Positions 7,668 through 15,789 of a stretch of 40,767 nucleotides of DNA are shown here, in pieces. Location of the stretch: contig CAKPJM010000004.1 of assembly GCA_934162625.1 (NCBI GenBank), positions 1 to 40,767 on the forward strand, written 5' to 3'. The notes under the pieces are model-generated. The model did no database searches. It was not told the DNA's origin and worked only from the letters and a program-made list of their open reading frames with translations. Origin of the DNA: an uncultured Clostridia bacterium. Its GTDB lineage: Bacteria; Bacillota; Clostridia; TANB77; CAG-508. Every line of letters begins with the position of its first letter. Position 1 is the first letter of the stretch. Both the position numbers and the translations under genes were made by a program.

Positions 7668-8432
7668 ATGCAAGAAAGCGAATTAGAATATTATGAAAGA
7701 ATAGGAAACTGGGACTTTAATAAAATAAAATGTGAAGTTCAAAAATTAACGAACTGGGACCTTTATAAAGAGATAAGAAAACACACAAATGAAAAATCAC
7801 TATGTTTAGATTTAGGAACTGGTGGGGGAGAAAAAGTATTAAAAAATTATCCAAGAGTAGGAATGGTAATTGCCACAGATTTTTCTAGAGAAATGCTAAA
7901 AACAGCAAAAGAAAATCAAAAAAAATATCCACAAAAGAATGTAAAACTCATGTGGATGAATAATTTAGAAATGACATTTCCAAAAGAAACTTTTGATTTA
8001 ATTTCAGCAAGACATACAATAATAAATGCAAAGCAAATATATGATTGCTTAGTAAAAGGTGGAACTACAATAATAGAAGGAGTAGATAAAAAAGACTGCT
8101 GGGAAATAAAAGAGATTTTTGAGAGAGGCCAGGCATACAATGATAAGATTTCGATAGCTCAAAAAGATTATTTAGATTTGAAAGAAGCGGGATTTAAAAA
8201 GATAGAAAAAATAGAAATATTGGAAAATGAATATTACAAAACAAAAGAGGATTTAATTGCTTTACTATTAAAAACTCCAATATTGGATGAGTTTTCTGAG
8301 ATAGGAAGTAATAAATTTGAACATAAAAATGGAATAGAAATGAACTTATTTGAAAAATATGTGGATAAGTACACCTCAAAAAAGGGCATTCTGTTGAAAA
8401 GAAGATTGTACGGAATAATTGCAACAAAATAA
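7668..8432 (+). CDS. Class I SAM-dependent methyltransferase
   Basis: A 254-residue soluble protein with SAM-binding motif I LCLDLGTGGGEKVL near residue 45, followed by ATDFSREML (motif II acidic region) and FDLISARHTI (motif IV region). The C-terminal part is probably substrate-specific. The substrate cannot be assigned. The long attenuated leader suggests drug-responsive expression, hence possibly rRNA or drug modification. The open frame extends upstream to 7554, but the ATG at 7668 has AGAGGAGAA 7 bases before it and the upstream part overlaps the attenuator. A terminal segment of this gene (8413-8434) recurs at 28706. Confidence 0.8.
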   Translation: MQESELEYYERIGNWDFNKIKCEVQKLTNWDLYKEIRKHTNEKSLCLDLGTGGGEKVLKNYPRVGMVIATDFSREMLKTAKENQKKYPQKNVKLMWMNNLEMTFPKETFDLISARHTIINAKQIYDCLVKGGTTIIEGVDKKDCWEIKEIFERGQAYNDKISIAQKDYLDLKEAGFKKIEKIEILENEYYKTKEDLIALLLKTPILDEFSEIGSNKFEHKNGIEMNLFEKYVDKYTSKKGILLKRRLYGIIATK

Positions 8433-8451
8433 GTAAAAATTTTTAAAAAAA

Positions 8452-8493
8452 TTAGCACTCTCCTATTGACATTGCTAAAAAGTGGTGTATAAT
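8452..8493 (+). promoter_or_regulatory. CIRCE operator and promoter of hsp20
   Basis: TTAGCACTC (8452-8460), nine bases, then CATTGCTAA (8470-8478): the consensus CIRCE element with 7 of 9 matches in its second arm. It overlaps the -35 box TTGACA (8466-8471); TATAAT is at 8488-8493 with a 16-base spacer. Repression by HrcA, relieved by heat, is therefore expected. Confidence 0.8.
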
Positions 8494-8586
8494 ATACTTG
8501 CAACAGGGAAAAATAACATTAAAGTACATATGTGCAACCTATTTTGGGTATCAACACATAAAAAATTTTAAAAGGAGGAATGACTT

Positions 8587-9009
8587 ATGATGATGGTACC
8601 AAGAAGAAATGGATTTGATATTTTTGATGAGGTTTTCAATGATCCATTTTTTACAAAAAAAGAAAACAAATTAATGAAAACTGATGTAAGAGAAAAGGAT
8701 GGAAATTATGTACTAGATATTGATCTTCCAGGTTATGACAAAAATGACATTAAAATAGAATTAACAGATGGATATTTAACAGTTACAGCAACAAGAACAG
8801 AACATAAAGAAGAAAAAGAAAAACACAATAAATATATTCATCAAGAAAGATTCTTTGGAGAATGCTCAAGAAGCTATTATGCAGGAGAAAATGTAAAAGA
8901 AGAAGACATTAAAGCGAACTTCAAAAATGGAACACTAGAAATTACATTCCCTAAAGAAGAAAATAAAAAACTAGAAGATAAAAAGTATATACAAATAGAA
9001 GGAGAATAA
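8587..9009 (+). CDS. hsp20: Small heat-shock protein, Hsp20/alpha-crystallin family
   Basis: This 140-residue ATP-independent chaperone binds unfolding proteins. The alpha-crystallin domain runs from about residue 33 (MKTDVREKDGNYVLDIDLPG) to the end. It includes LPGYDKNDIKIEL, and the conserved late segment is FKNGTLEITFPK. A basic, Phe-rich N-terminus (FDIFDEVFNDPFF) is usual. The start has AAAGGAGGAA upstream. The gene is monocistronic between its CIRCE promoter and a strong terminator. Confidence 0.95.
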   Translation: MMMVPRRNGFDIFDEVFNDPFFTKKENKLMKTDVREKDGNYVLDIDLPGYDKNDIKIELTDGYLTVTATRTEHKEEKEKHNKYIHQERFFGECSRSYYAGENVKEEDIKANFKNGTLEITFPKEENKKLEDKKYIQIEGE

Positions 9010-9025
9010 ATCTCTTAAGAACTCA

Positions 9026-9059
9026 AAAAATTACCGGATTTTAAATTCCGGTAATTTTT
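9026..9059. terminator. Terminator after hsp20
   Basis: AAAATTACCGGA pairs with TCCGGTAATTTT around an 8-base loop, followed by T residues. The stem is flanked by A and T runs, so it can act in both directions. Confidence 0.9.
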
Positions 9060-9224
9060 GCCTTAAATGAAAAAGAGCTGTACAAATTTCATTGTAAAAA
9101 AATACTATAATTATTGAAAATTTTTTATATAGTAAATTTGAAAAAAAGTATGTTGCCCCAAAATGTATATAATGTTTATATGGCGCAGAAAATGTAGTAA
9201 AAAATTGCTGAAATAAAAAATGAT

Positions 9225-9479
9225 TTGATATATCTTACTGAAAGTATACAAAAAGTACAAAGCCTATATAAAATAGCTCGGGAAAAGTTTCTTACAGTTG
9301 TATTAGAATGTGGAGAATATGTACCTGGAATTGTATTTGAAAATGCTGACATAGATAGGCTATTGAAGCAATGTATATCAATAAATCTGCCAATTCAAGC
9401 AAATATGCGATGGACAGAAAAGGTGACTTATAGTATTTATTTTTTTACATTGTTCTTTTGCCATAGATATATATGTTGA
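9225..9479 (+). pseudogene. Probable gene remnant, unknown
   Basis: An 84-codon frame with a TTG start and no good ribosome-binding site. The first part (SIQKVQSLYKIAREKF, then GIVFENADIDRLLKQC) looks like a real protein. The last 20 residues are a hydrophobic run-off typical of random AT-rich sequence. The frame is open upstream of the TTG but has no ATG. Codon 19 is CGG (9279-9281) read as Arg; skipping its C leads quickly to a stop. That makes it unlike the native genes and suggests decayed imported DNA. Function unknown. Confidence 0.35.
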
Positions 9480-9784
9480 ATTATCTTTTACATTTATTTT
9501 GTTAGCATATCTTAAACAGGAATTTTTTGTTGCAATTATCATTACTACAATGAGTTATAGAACTACCAATCATAACAATGGTTTCATTTATAGGGCATAA
9601 TAATGTGCAATAAACAAGGAATACAAATTCTTAAAATGTTATATCAGTTTTTAATGAAAAAACATAACATTTCATTACAACACGTTTATGTAAATTTGTA
9701 AAGTTGTATAAAATATAAAAATTTGGTATACTTTAGGTATAGTTGATATTAATCAACGAATAATTATAAGTTAGGAGACTGTCT
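9480..9784. other. Intergenic stretch before the foreign-looking gene
   Basis: About 300 AT-rich bases. No ORF, RNA gene or strong repeat is seen. A weak promoter-like TATACT near 9729 and the ribosome-binding site TTAGGAGA just before 9785 belong to the next gene. Confidence 0.4.
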
Positions 9785-10447
9785 ATGACGGAAACAAGAA
9801 AAGCCTCTAAAGAAGGTTTGACACAGCAAATTCTTGGGGTCGCAGCTGACCAGATTCGGAGATGCAAAAAACTTCAGATGGACAACATTGTCTTTCCGAA
9901 GTGGGACGATTTAGGACTCCTTGGTATGATTTTCAGACAGAATATTCGCACTAAGGAACAGCCCGATGGCCACATTTATCCCGAAGGTATCTATCAGGTA
10001 GTAATGCGTATCATTTCTGGACGTGTTCTTATGACTGGTGGAAGACCAGACGCGTATACATGGAAACACACGAAGGTTGCAGCTAGTAAAAACATCCGTT
10101 TTATTGGTTGCAATTCAGCAGAAGCTCTTATTAACCTTTCAACCGCCCTGACAACTATTTCAGACGATAAAGAGAAAAGTCTTTTTGCAGATATGTTTTG
10201 CAATCTCAATAAAGACCTTCTTCTAATTACTTCTCCTGAAGAAAATCGTCTTTGTATTGAAATCACTCCGGAACTCTATTCTGCAGGAATTAATACCTGC
10301 GTAGATGAATGGATGGAAGCGGATGAAAATGGTGAAGCAGCCATTACTGACTTGTATGTTGGTGATTACCTCATTGTTTCTGCAGACAAAAAAAGTGTGT
10401 ATTGTATTCGTCACAATGAGTTTGTTGAAACGCATGAACTGTGTTAA
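9785..10447 (+). CDS. Unknown protein, probably horizontally acquired
   Basis: This 220-residue soluble protein starts with ATG behind TTAGGAGACTGTCT. I do not recognise it; no enzymatic motif stands out. Base and codon use differ sharply from the neighbours: CGT, CGC, GGC, CTC and CCG codons are common and GC is visibly higher. Codon 25 is CGG (9857-9859). If CGG causes a +1 shift here, as in the native genes, translation would derail after codon 24 and end at about 43 residues. The gene is followed by its own GC-rich terminator and lies next to tRNA-Pro, a common integration target. Recent transfer from a GC-richer Firmicute is the likely origin. Confidence 0.6.
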   Translation: MTETRKASKEGLTQQILGVAADQIRRCKKLQMDNIVFPKWDDLGLLGMIFRQNIRTKEQPDGHIYPEGIYQVVMRIISGRVLMTGGRPDAYTWKHTKVAASKNIRFIGCNSAEALINLSTALTTISDDKEKSLFADMFCNLNKDLLLITSPEENRLCIEITPELYSAGINTCVDEWMEADENGEAAITDLYVGDYLIVSADKKSVYCIRHNEFVETHELC

Positions 10448-10503
10448 CCAAGAAGCTCCTCAGGGACCTATACCTTCAATTCAGTTGTATTGAAAAACTA
10501 GGA

Positions 10504-10534
10504 AAAACTGCACTCGTTACACGGGTGCAGTTTT
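10504..10534 (+). terminator. Terminator of the foreign-looking gene
   Basis: AAAACTGCACTCG pairs with CGGGTGCAGTTTT around a 5-base loop, followed by T residues. It is GC-richer than the other terminators here, in keeping with the gene it follows. Confidence 0.85.
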
Positions 10535-10570
10535 CATATATAGAAAAATTCTAGAAGACTGTATAAACAT

Positions 10571-10606
10571 AAATACGTTATTTCAAATTCTTAAAATAAC
10601 GTATTT
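10571..10606. terminator. Hairpin terminator downstream of tRNA-Pro
   Basis: AAATACGTTATTT (10571-10583) and AAATAACGTATTT (10594-10606) form a perfect 13-pair stem. It lies 28 bases past the 3' end of the minus-strand tRNA-Pro. Confidence 0.6.
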
Positions 10607-10634
10607 TGACATTCTAGATATAATTTTGGATTTA

Positions 10635-10710
10635 TGGTCGGGGTGACACGAATCGAACGTGCTACCTCATGGTCCCAAACCACGCGCTCTACCAAATGAG
10701 CTACACCCCG
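10635..10710 (-). tRNA. tRNA-Pro (anticodon TGG)
   Basis: Cloverleaf on the minus strand: acceptor CGGGGTG/CACCCCG, D-arm GCTC/GAGC, anticodon stem CGTGG/CCATG with loop TTTGGGA, T-arm GCACG/CGTGT with loop TTCGATT, discriminator A and encoded CCA. Its promoter is TTGACT (10746-10751) and TATTAT (10723-10728) with a 17-base spacer. Confidence 0.95.
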
Positions 10711-10837
10711 AAATACTTTAAAATAATAACACATTTTTCTGCCTTAGTCAATAGGTTTTTTTAATTTTAAAAAATTTATAAAAAAACTTGCAAAGTTAAA
10801 AAAAATGTGTTATCATATTATTCGTTATAAAGAACAT

Positions 10838-10914
<77 letters not shown>

Positions 10915-11103
10915 AAAAAGAACCTATTTTATAGGTCCTTTTTTAATATACTATGAAATTTCTTATTTCCTAGTATATTAAAAATGCTATAATCGCTATT
11001 GTCTTTGAGATCCTCTCATTTCATTTGGGGATTCAAGTAGCCCCTTTGATAGGAAAAATCAAAGATTTTTACGTGCACAACAAGGCTATGCTCTTTAGTC
11101 CTT

Positions 11104-12145
11104 TTACTTTCTTTTTAACCTGCTTTTTATAAATCCTAAATTTTTGTATACTTTTTCACTTACATTGAATATAAAATTCATTAAAGGATTAAATACTATA
11201 TATAATTCATTTACAAACTCTACAAACTCTGGATTAAATCCTTTTTTAAATCTATATACTCCGGTATTGTGGGTCATTTTCACTTTTAAAACCTGATACA
11301 CCTCTAAAATCATAAATATCGCATTTATTTTCTAATCCCCACTTCATCATTTCAAATTGTAACAAATAATTAGGCATTAAATTTCTATATTTATTTGAAC
11401 TACCCCCGTATAAATACCACACTTTATTTCCATATAAAATTGGCATTGCTGCTGCAATTGGAGTTCCCTCATGCTCTGCTATTATTAACCTTACATGTTT
11501 TTCTCCCATACACTCATAAAGATGTTCAAAATATGATAATGGTCTTATAAAAAAGTGGTCTCTACTTCCTGTTTCTTTCATAATATTATAGAATGTTTCT
11601 AGGTCTTCCTTTGTACCTACTCTTACTTGCACCCCTTTTCTTAATGCCACTCTTATATTATATCTAGTTTTTTGGTTAAAAGAAGCTAGTAATTCTTCTT
11701 CTGTTTTATTAGTTAAATCTAATCTAAATACATATTTAGGTTGAATTACTTGGTCTATATTTTTTATATTTTTCTTTATTTTATATCCTACTTCTTCTGC
11801 GATTTTTTTAAACTCTTCATCTTCATTTGAAATATCTGGGTCAAGTCTAAATATAAAAGCTTTATATTTTTTTGCGATTTCTTTTGCCTTTTCTGTTAGT
11901 TTTTTCAGAGTTTCCTTGTCATGTTCATCACATACGAAACCTCTAGGAGCATACATAATATATCTATTGAAAATAGGTACTTTTCTCAAAAGTATACTCA
12001 TTGTTCCTTTTATTTCCCCATTTTCTTCTATTACTATCATTTCATTTTTCCAATCTGTTTTAACTTTTGCCCATTCTGGTGATTGTAAAAAATGCGATTT
12101 TTTATTTGTTTCTAAAAATTTTTCAAGCTTGTCATTATTACTCAT
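11104..12145 (-). CDS. FemX-like aminoacyltransferase, read through one +1 shift
   Basis: FemABX enzymes add amino acids from aminoacyl-tRNA to the peptidoglycan stem or bridge. The protein has paired GNAT-like folds, seen as LQSPEWAKVK near the start, RYNIRVALRKGVQVRVG in the middle and YLYGGSSNKYRNLMPNYLLQ followed by YDFRGVSG. The zero frame stops soon after NDPQY because of an extra C at 11263. Skipping it gives NDPQYGVYRFKKGFNPEFVEF, the usual family ending, and 346 residues in total. The start has AAGGGATGA upstream. It is monocistronic. A simple pseudogene is the alternative. Confidence 0.85.
11261..11263 (-). other. CGG +1 frameshift site 2 (femX-like)
   Basis: Minus-strand codons CCA CAA TAC CGG AGT ATA TAG. 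Dropping the C at 11263 gives TAC GGA GTA TAT AGA TTT and restores the YGVYRFKKGF ending of the family. The zero frame stops three codons after TAC. Confidence 0.8.
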
Positions 12146-12220
12146 TTACTTCATCCCTTTTCATTTTCTATTTGAAAGTATAACATTAATATTAGTCTTT
12201 TGCAATTATTAATAAGAAAT

Positions 12221-12289
12221 AATTCGGAAGAAATGGGACAGACCCCTTTTGTTTCAAACAAAAGGGGTCTGTCCCATTTCTTCCGAATT
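12221..12289. repeat. Perfect 34-base palindrome (GGGACAG family)
   Basis: Arms 12221-12254 and 12256-12289 are exact inverted copies around one C. The arm includes GAAATGGGACAGACCCC and TTTTGTTT. It lies between the divergent femX-like and Rieske genes, so its job as a terminator is doubtful. Shorter relatives occur at 31766-31822 and 36112-36148, suggesting a small mobile palindromic element. Confidence 0.8.
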
Positions 12290-12337
12290 TATATAATATT
12301 TTTGAATTTATTGTAAATAATACTACTGGTGATTATT

Positions 12338-13846
12338 ATGAATTTTTCTTATTGGGTTGAAAGCACTAAGCAAACTAATTTCCCTAGCTTAGCAAAAAAT
12401 ATTTCTACAGATGTTTTAATAATTGGTGGTGGGATTACTGGTATTCTTACCGCATATATGTTGTCCAACTCTAATTTAAATATTACTATCGTTGAGGCAG
12501 ATAAAATGGCTATGGGAGTAACTGCAAATACAACTGCAAAAATTACTAGTCAACATGGTCTTTTGTACGATTATTTATTAAATTCATTTGATTTTGAAAC
12601 TGCAAAAGGATATTTAGATTCAAATGAAGAAGCAATAAAGCTAGTTTCACAAATCATAGAAAAAGAAAAAATAAACTGTGATTTTTCTTATCAGGACTCT
12701 TATGTATATACTTGTAAAAAATCCAATGTTCAAAAAATTGTGGATGAAGTTTCTGCCGTTACTTCTCTTGGCTTAAAAGCAGAATATGTAACAGAATGTC
12801 CATTGCCTTTTAATATAGCGGCTGGAATTAAATTTACTAATCAAGCTCAATTTCATCCTAGAAAATATTTGCTTAATTTATTATCTGTATTAGAAACTAA
12901 AAATATAAATCTTTTTGAAAATTCAAAAGTTATTGATATTAAGCATGTTAATAATATGTATGAAGTATATACAAATAAATATAAAATAACTACAAAGTAT
13001 TTAGTTATGGCTTCTCATTATCCTATTAAAAACTTTCCTGGAATGTATTTTATAAAAATGTATCAAGACTCTTCTTATGCAATTGGTGTAGAACTTAATC
13101 AAGATGTATTTGATGGTATGTATATTTCTTGCGATTCCCCTTCTTATTCTTTTAGAAATGCAATTCAATCAAATGGCAAAAAGCTTTTAATAGTAGGTGG
13201 TTCTGGCCATAAAACAGGTGATTCTAGTTGTAATGTAGAAGATAGTTATATTAACTTAGAAAATTATATTAAGTCCATATATCCTAAAGCTAAAGTAAAA
13301 TATAAATGGATGACAGAAGATTGTGTTTCTCTTGATAAAATTCCATATATAGGTGAATTTTCTAATTTTCTGCCTAATATGTATGTTGCAACAGGCTATA
13401 AAAAATGGGGTATGACAACTTCCCATGTAGCCGCAAAAATTATTTCTGACAAAATATTAAATATTGAAAATCCTTATGAAAAGATATACACAGCCACAAG
13501 ACTTAAACCTATAAAAAATAGTAAAGAATTTGGTAATATGCTTAAACAATCTGCATATTCTTTAGCAATAAATAAATTAACTCCTCCTATTATTTCTTAT
13601 TCAGAGCTTACTAATGACAGCGGTGGAGTAGTTAATTATAATGGAAAAAAACTTGGAATTTACAAAGATAAAGGTGGAAAAAAATTTGCTGTACTTCCCT
13701 ATTGTAAACACTTAGGCTGTGAGCTTTCTTGGAATAATTTAGAGAAAACCTGGGATTGTCCTTGCCATGGTTCTAGATATGATTATACAGGAAAAATTAT
13801 AACAGAACCAACTACAGAAAATTTAGATACAATTGATATTGATTAA
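12338..13846 (+). CDS. FAD-dependent oxidoreductase with C-terminal Rieske domain
   Basis: About 502 residues. An N-terminal dinucleotide-binding motif, VLIIGGGITGILTAYML, near residue 28 and the DAO fold are followed by a Rieske [2Fe-2S] domain near residue 450. The cluster ligands are in CKHLGC and CPCHGS. This matches the YhfW-like Rieske oxidoreductases, whose physiological substrate is not established. The ATG at 12338 is preferred over GTG 12329 because GGTGAT lies just before it. The protein is cytoplasmic, with no signal peptide. The next gene starts 58 bases later on the same strand and may be co-transcribed. Confidence 0.88.
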   Translation: MNFSYWVESTKQTNFPSLAKNISTDVLIIGGGITGILTAYMLSNSNLNITIVEADKMAMGVTANTTAKITSQHGLLYDYLLNSFDFETAKGYLDSNEEAIKLVSQIIEKEKINCDFSYQDSYVYTCKKSNVQKIVDEVSAVTSLGLKAEYVTECPLPFNIAAGIKFTNQAQFHPRKYLLNLLSVLETKNINLFENSKVIDIKHVNNMYEVYTNKYKITTKYLVMASHYPIKNFPGMYFIKMYQDSSYAIGVELNQDVFDGMYISCDSPSYSFRNAIQSNGKKLLIVGGSGHKTGDSSCNVEDSYINLENYIKSIYPKAKVKYKWMTEDCVSLDKIPYIGEFSNFLPNMYVATGYKKWGMTTSHVAAKIISDKILNIENPYEKIYTATRLKPIKNSKEFGNMLKQSAYSLAINKLTPPIISYSELTNDSGGVVNYNGKKLGIYKDKGGKKFAVLPYCKHLGCELSWNNLEKTWDCPCHGSRYDYTGKIITEPTTENLDTIDID

Positions 13847-13904
13847 ATCTATTGTATTTTCCTGTTTTTATTTATATAATTATGTAGAAAAAAGGGGGAA
13901 TATT

Positions 13905-14588
13905 ATGGATTATAAAATAGTAGGTCAAACCGTTCCAGTTGTTGAAGTTACATTAAATTCAGGAGAATCTATGTATACTCAATCTGGTGGAATGGCATAT
14001 CAAACAGAAGGTATAAAAATGAACACTAATGCTCGTGGTGGAATAATGAAAAGCATAGGGAGAGTATTTGCTGGTGAATCTATGTTTATGGCAAATTACA
14101 CTGCTGAAAAAGATGGTGCAACAGTTGCTTTTGCCTCAACAGTTCCTGGTAGTATAGTGCCTTTTGATTTATCAAAATATTCTGGTGGATTAACTTTTCA
14201 AAAAGGTTCATTTTTATGTGCTCAATCTAATGTAGAAACCTCTGTTACTTTTACGAAGCGTTTTAGTGCAGGATTATTTGGTGGAGAAGGTTTCATTCTT
14301 CAAAAAGCAATTGGTAATGGAATGTTATTCTTAGAAGTTGATGGAGATCCTATTGTAAAAGAGCTTGCACAAGGAGAAGTTTTAAAAGTAGATACTGGAA
14401 ACGTTGTTGCTTTTTCTCCTACTGTTTCTTACGAAATAGAAACTGTAAAAGGTTTAGGCAACATCTTTTTAGGTGGAGAAGGTTTATTTTTAACCAGACT
14501 TGTAGGACCAGGTAAAGTAATTTTACAATCGCAAAACTTTGGTGATTTTGCTGGAAGAATATTAAATTTAATGCCTAAAAGTAAATAA
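13905..14588 (+). CDS. AIM24/TIGR00266 family protein
   Basis: A 227-residue soluble protein of beta-rich, Gly-rich segments: MDYKIVGQTVPVVEVTL, ARGGIMKSIGRVFAGESMF, and the duplicated FGGEGFILQK and LGGEGLFLTRL. These match the AIM24 (formerly DUF124) family, a jellyroll-like fold whose bacterial role is unknown. The start ATG at 13905 has AAAGGGGG 6 bases upstream. A frame opening upstream at 13833 lacks such a site. It follows the Rieske gene closely. Confidence 0.88.
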   Translation: MDYKIVGQTVPVVEVTLNSGESMYTQSGGMAYQTEGIKMNTNARGGIMKSIGRVFAGESMFMANYTAEKDGATVAFASTVPGSIVPFDLSKYSGGLTFQKGSFLCAQSNVETSVTFTKRFSAGLFGGEGFILQKAIGNGMLFLEVDGDPIVKELAQGEVLKVDTGNVVAFSPTVSYEIETVKGLGNIFLGGEGLFLTRLVGPGKVILQSQNFGDFAGRILNLMPKSK

Positions 14589-14646
14589 TTGCATATATTT
14601 ATAGAGATTGCGTTGAAAGCAATCTCTAATTTTTTACAAAAATCTA

Positions 14647-14675
14647 TTGAATAATGCTAAAAATAAAGCTATAAT
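14647..14675 (+). promoter_or_regulatory. Promoter of tRNA-Arg(ACG)
   Basis: TTGAAT (14647-14652) and TATAAT (14670-14675) with a 17-base spacer, 20 bases before the tRNA. Confidence 0.7.
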
Positions 14676-14694
14676 ATACAAGTACTATGTATTT

Positions 14695-14771
14695 GCGCTT
14701 GTAGCTCAGTTGGATAGAGTGTTTGGCTACGAACCAAAAGGTCGGGGGTTCGAATCCCTTCAAGCGCACCA
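14695..14771 (+). tRNA. tRNA-Arg (anticodon ACG)
   Basis: Acceptor GCGCTTG/CAAGCGC, D-arm GCTC/GAGT, anticodon stem TTTGG/CCAAA with loop CTACGAA, T-arm GGGGG/CCCTT with loop TTCGAAT, CCA encoded. With inosine at position 34 it should read CGU, CGC and CGA but not CGG. This matters for the CGG sites in the window. Confidence 0.95.
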
Positions 14772-14816
14772 AATGAACTAATTTGCAGCTTTAGCTGTAA
14801 ATTAGTTCATTTTTTT
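14772..14816 (+). terminator. Terminator of tRNA-Arg(ACG)
   Basis: AATGAACTAATTT pairs with AAATTAGTTCATT around an inner GCAGCT/AGCTGT turn, followed by seven T. Confidence 0.9.
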
Positions 14817-14968
14817 AGTTTGAGGCATATTTTTACATTATTATTTTTAGTTTAGTAATTTCTTTGAAGAGCAGGTCTCCGAGGACGGCAACCCCTACAT
14901 TTTTTGATTAATTTTCAGACAGCCTGCCGTTGGCTTTTTTCATTATTGTTTTACACTTTATAAATTAA

Positions 14969-14999
14969 AAGCAAGTAATTATTAGATAACTACTTGCTT
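14969..14999 (-). terminator. Probable terminator of the 15010 gene
   Basis: AAGCAAGTA and TACTTGCTT form a stem just past the stop of the minus-strand gene, with T residues following on that strand. Between 14817 and 14968 I see no gene, only a GC-richer patch (14880-14935, with CCGAGGACGGCAACCCC) that looks like repeat debris. Confidence 0.6.
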
Positions 15000-15009
15000 G
15001 TTTTATAAA

Positions 15010-15642
15010 TTATTCTTGTATTTTGCAGTCTGAAACATCTGGTTTTATAATTTCTTCATCTTTTACTTCATCAAAAGTATATATTCGGTTTGTTATATTA
15101 TCAATATTTATCTCTCTTACTATTATACCTGTATCCTTTTCTACCCATATTCTATAGTCTTTTGATACTTCAATTAAATAACATTCTTTATTATTGCATT
15201 TTTCTGTTGTTATTCTTGCTGTAAATGCTAAAGGTATTTTAAATTTAATATCATCGAATTCACTAATTGTACTGATGTGTATTGGTGCAATATTTCCATT
15301 TAGCAATGCTACTTTGTCTTCTCCTGATTGTATAATTACTATTTTTTCATTATCTTTTAAATATGCTGTCGTTTTTCTTTCATTTAAGATTTTACTGCTA
15401 TACGTTTGTGCTGCCATAAGAAAATCTTCATCTTTATGGTATATTTTATTTAAAGTTATAGAATCATTTGAGATTGTATACATTTCTGCCATAAAGTTTG
15501 TTTTAGAGTCATAATTCTTAGATGCATTTATAAGAGTGGTTATGATTATATATTTTCTTAATATAGCTATGGCAAATACTACAATTAAAACTAATATAAT
15601 AAGTAATATTTTTTTCCATAGTTTCATTTCTTTCTTTTCCAT
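15010..15642 (-). CDS. Membrane-anchored unknown protein under a c-di-GMP riboswitch
   Basis: 210 residues. A basic N-terminus and one hydrophobic segment (about residues 11-35, ILLIILVLIVVFAIAIL) anchor an outside domain of about 170 residues. No family is recognised. Two Cys in EKCNNKECYL and one near the end (DCKIQE) could form a disulfide. The ATG has GAGGAGGGA 7 bases upstream, directly after a c-di-GMP-I riboswitch, so expression should follow the motile/sessile signal. A surface or envelope role is plausible. The context gives no partner: the next gene upstream is another anchored unknown with a separate promoter. Confidence 0.75.
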   Translation of the reverse strand: MEKKEMKLWKKILLIILVLIVVFAIAILRKYIIITTLINASKNYDSKTNFMAEMYTISNDSITLNKIYHKDEDFLMAAQTYSSKILNERKTTAYLKDNEKIVIIQSGEDKVALLNGNIAPIHISTISEFDDIKFKIPLAFTARITTEKCNNKECYLIEVSKDYRIWVEKDTGIIVREINIDNITNRIYTFDEVKDEEIIKPDVSDCKIQE

Positions 15643-15659
15643 ATAAATCCCTCCTCTTT

Positions 15660-15745
15660 AGTGCAGCCAAGCCATCATGAGTCGCTTTAGAACTTTTAGA
15701 TCTTTGGCTTTGCGTCACAAACTTTCGTTTATTTTGCCTTTTTAC
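15660..15745 (-). ncRNA. c-di-GMP-I (GEMM-I) riboswitch
   Basis: The minus strand reads GGCAAA, then AAAC GAAA GTTT (a GAAA-capped P2 stem), then GACGCAAAGCC, then TAA, then ATGATGGC and GGCTGC. These are the class I hallmarks, in the right order and spacing, and the whole element is about 85 bases. The gene's Shine-Dalgarno sequence follows the 3' strand of the aptamer at once, suggesting control of translation. A -10 box (TATAAT, 15759-15764, preceded by TG) lies just upstream. On/off direction cannot be judged by eye. Confidence 0.85.
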
Positions 15746-15789
15746 AGTATCTAATTATATTATAACATTTTTTCCTAAATTTGTAAAAT

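Noticed and set aside
10305..10493. Overlapping 62-codon frame at the end of the foreign-looking gene as its frameshifted tail
   Set aside because: No CGG or family evidence supports a shift, and the 9785 gene ends naturally before a terminator.
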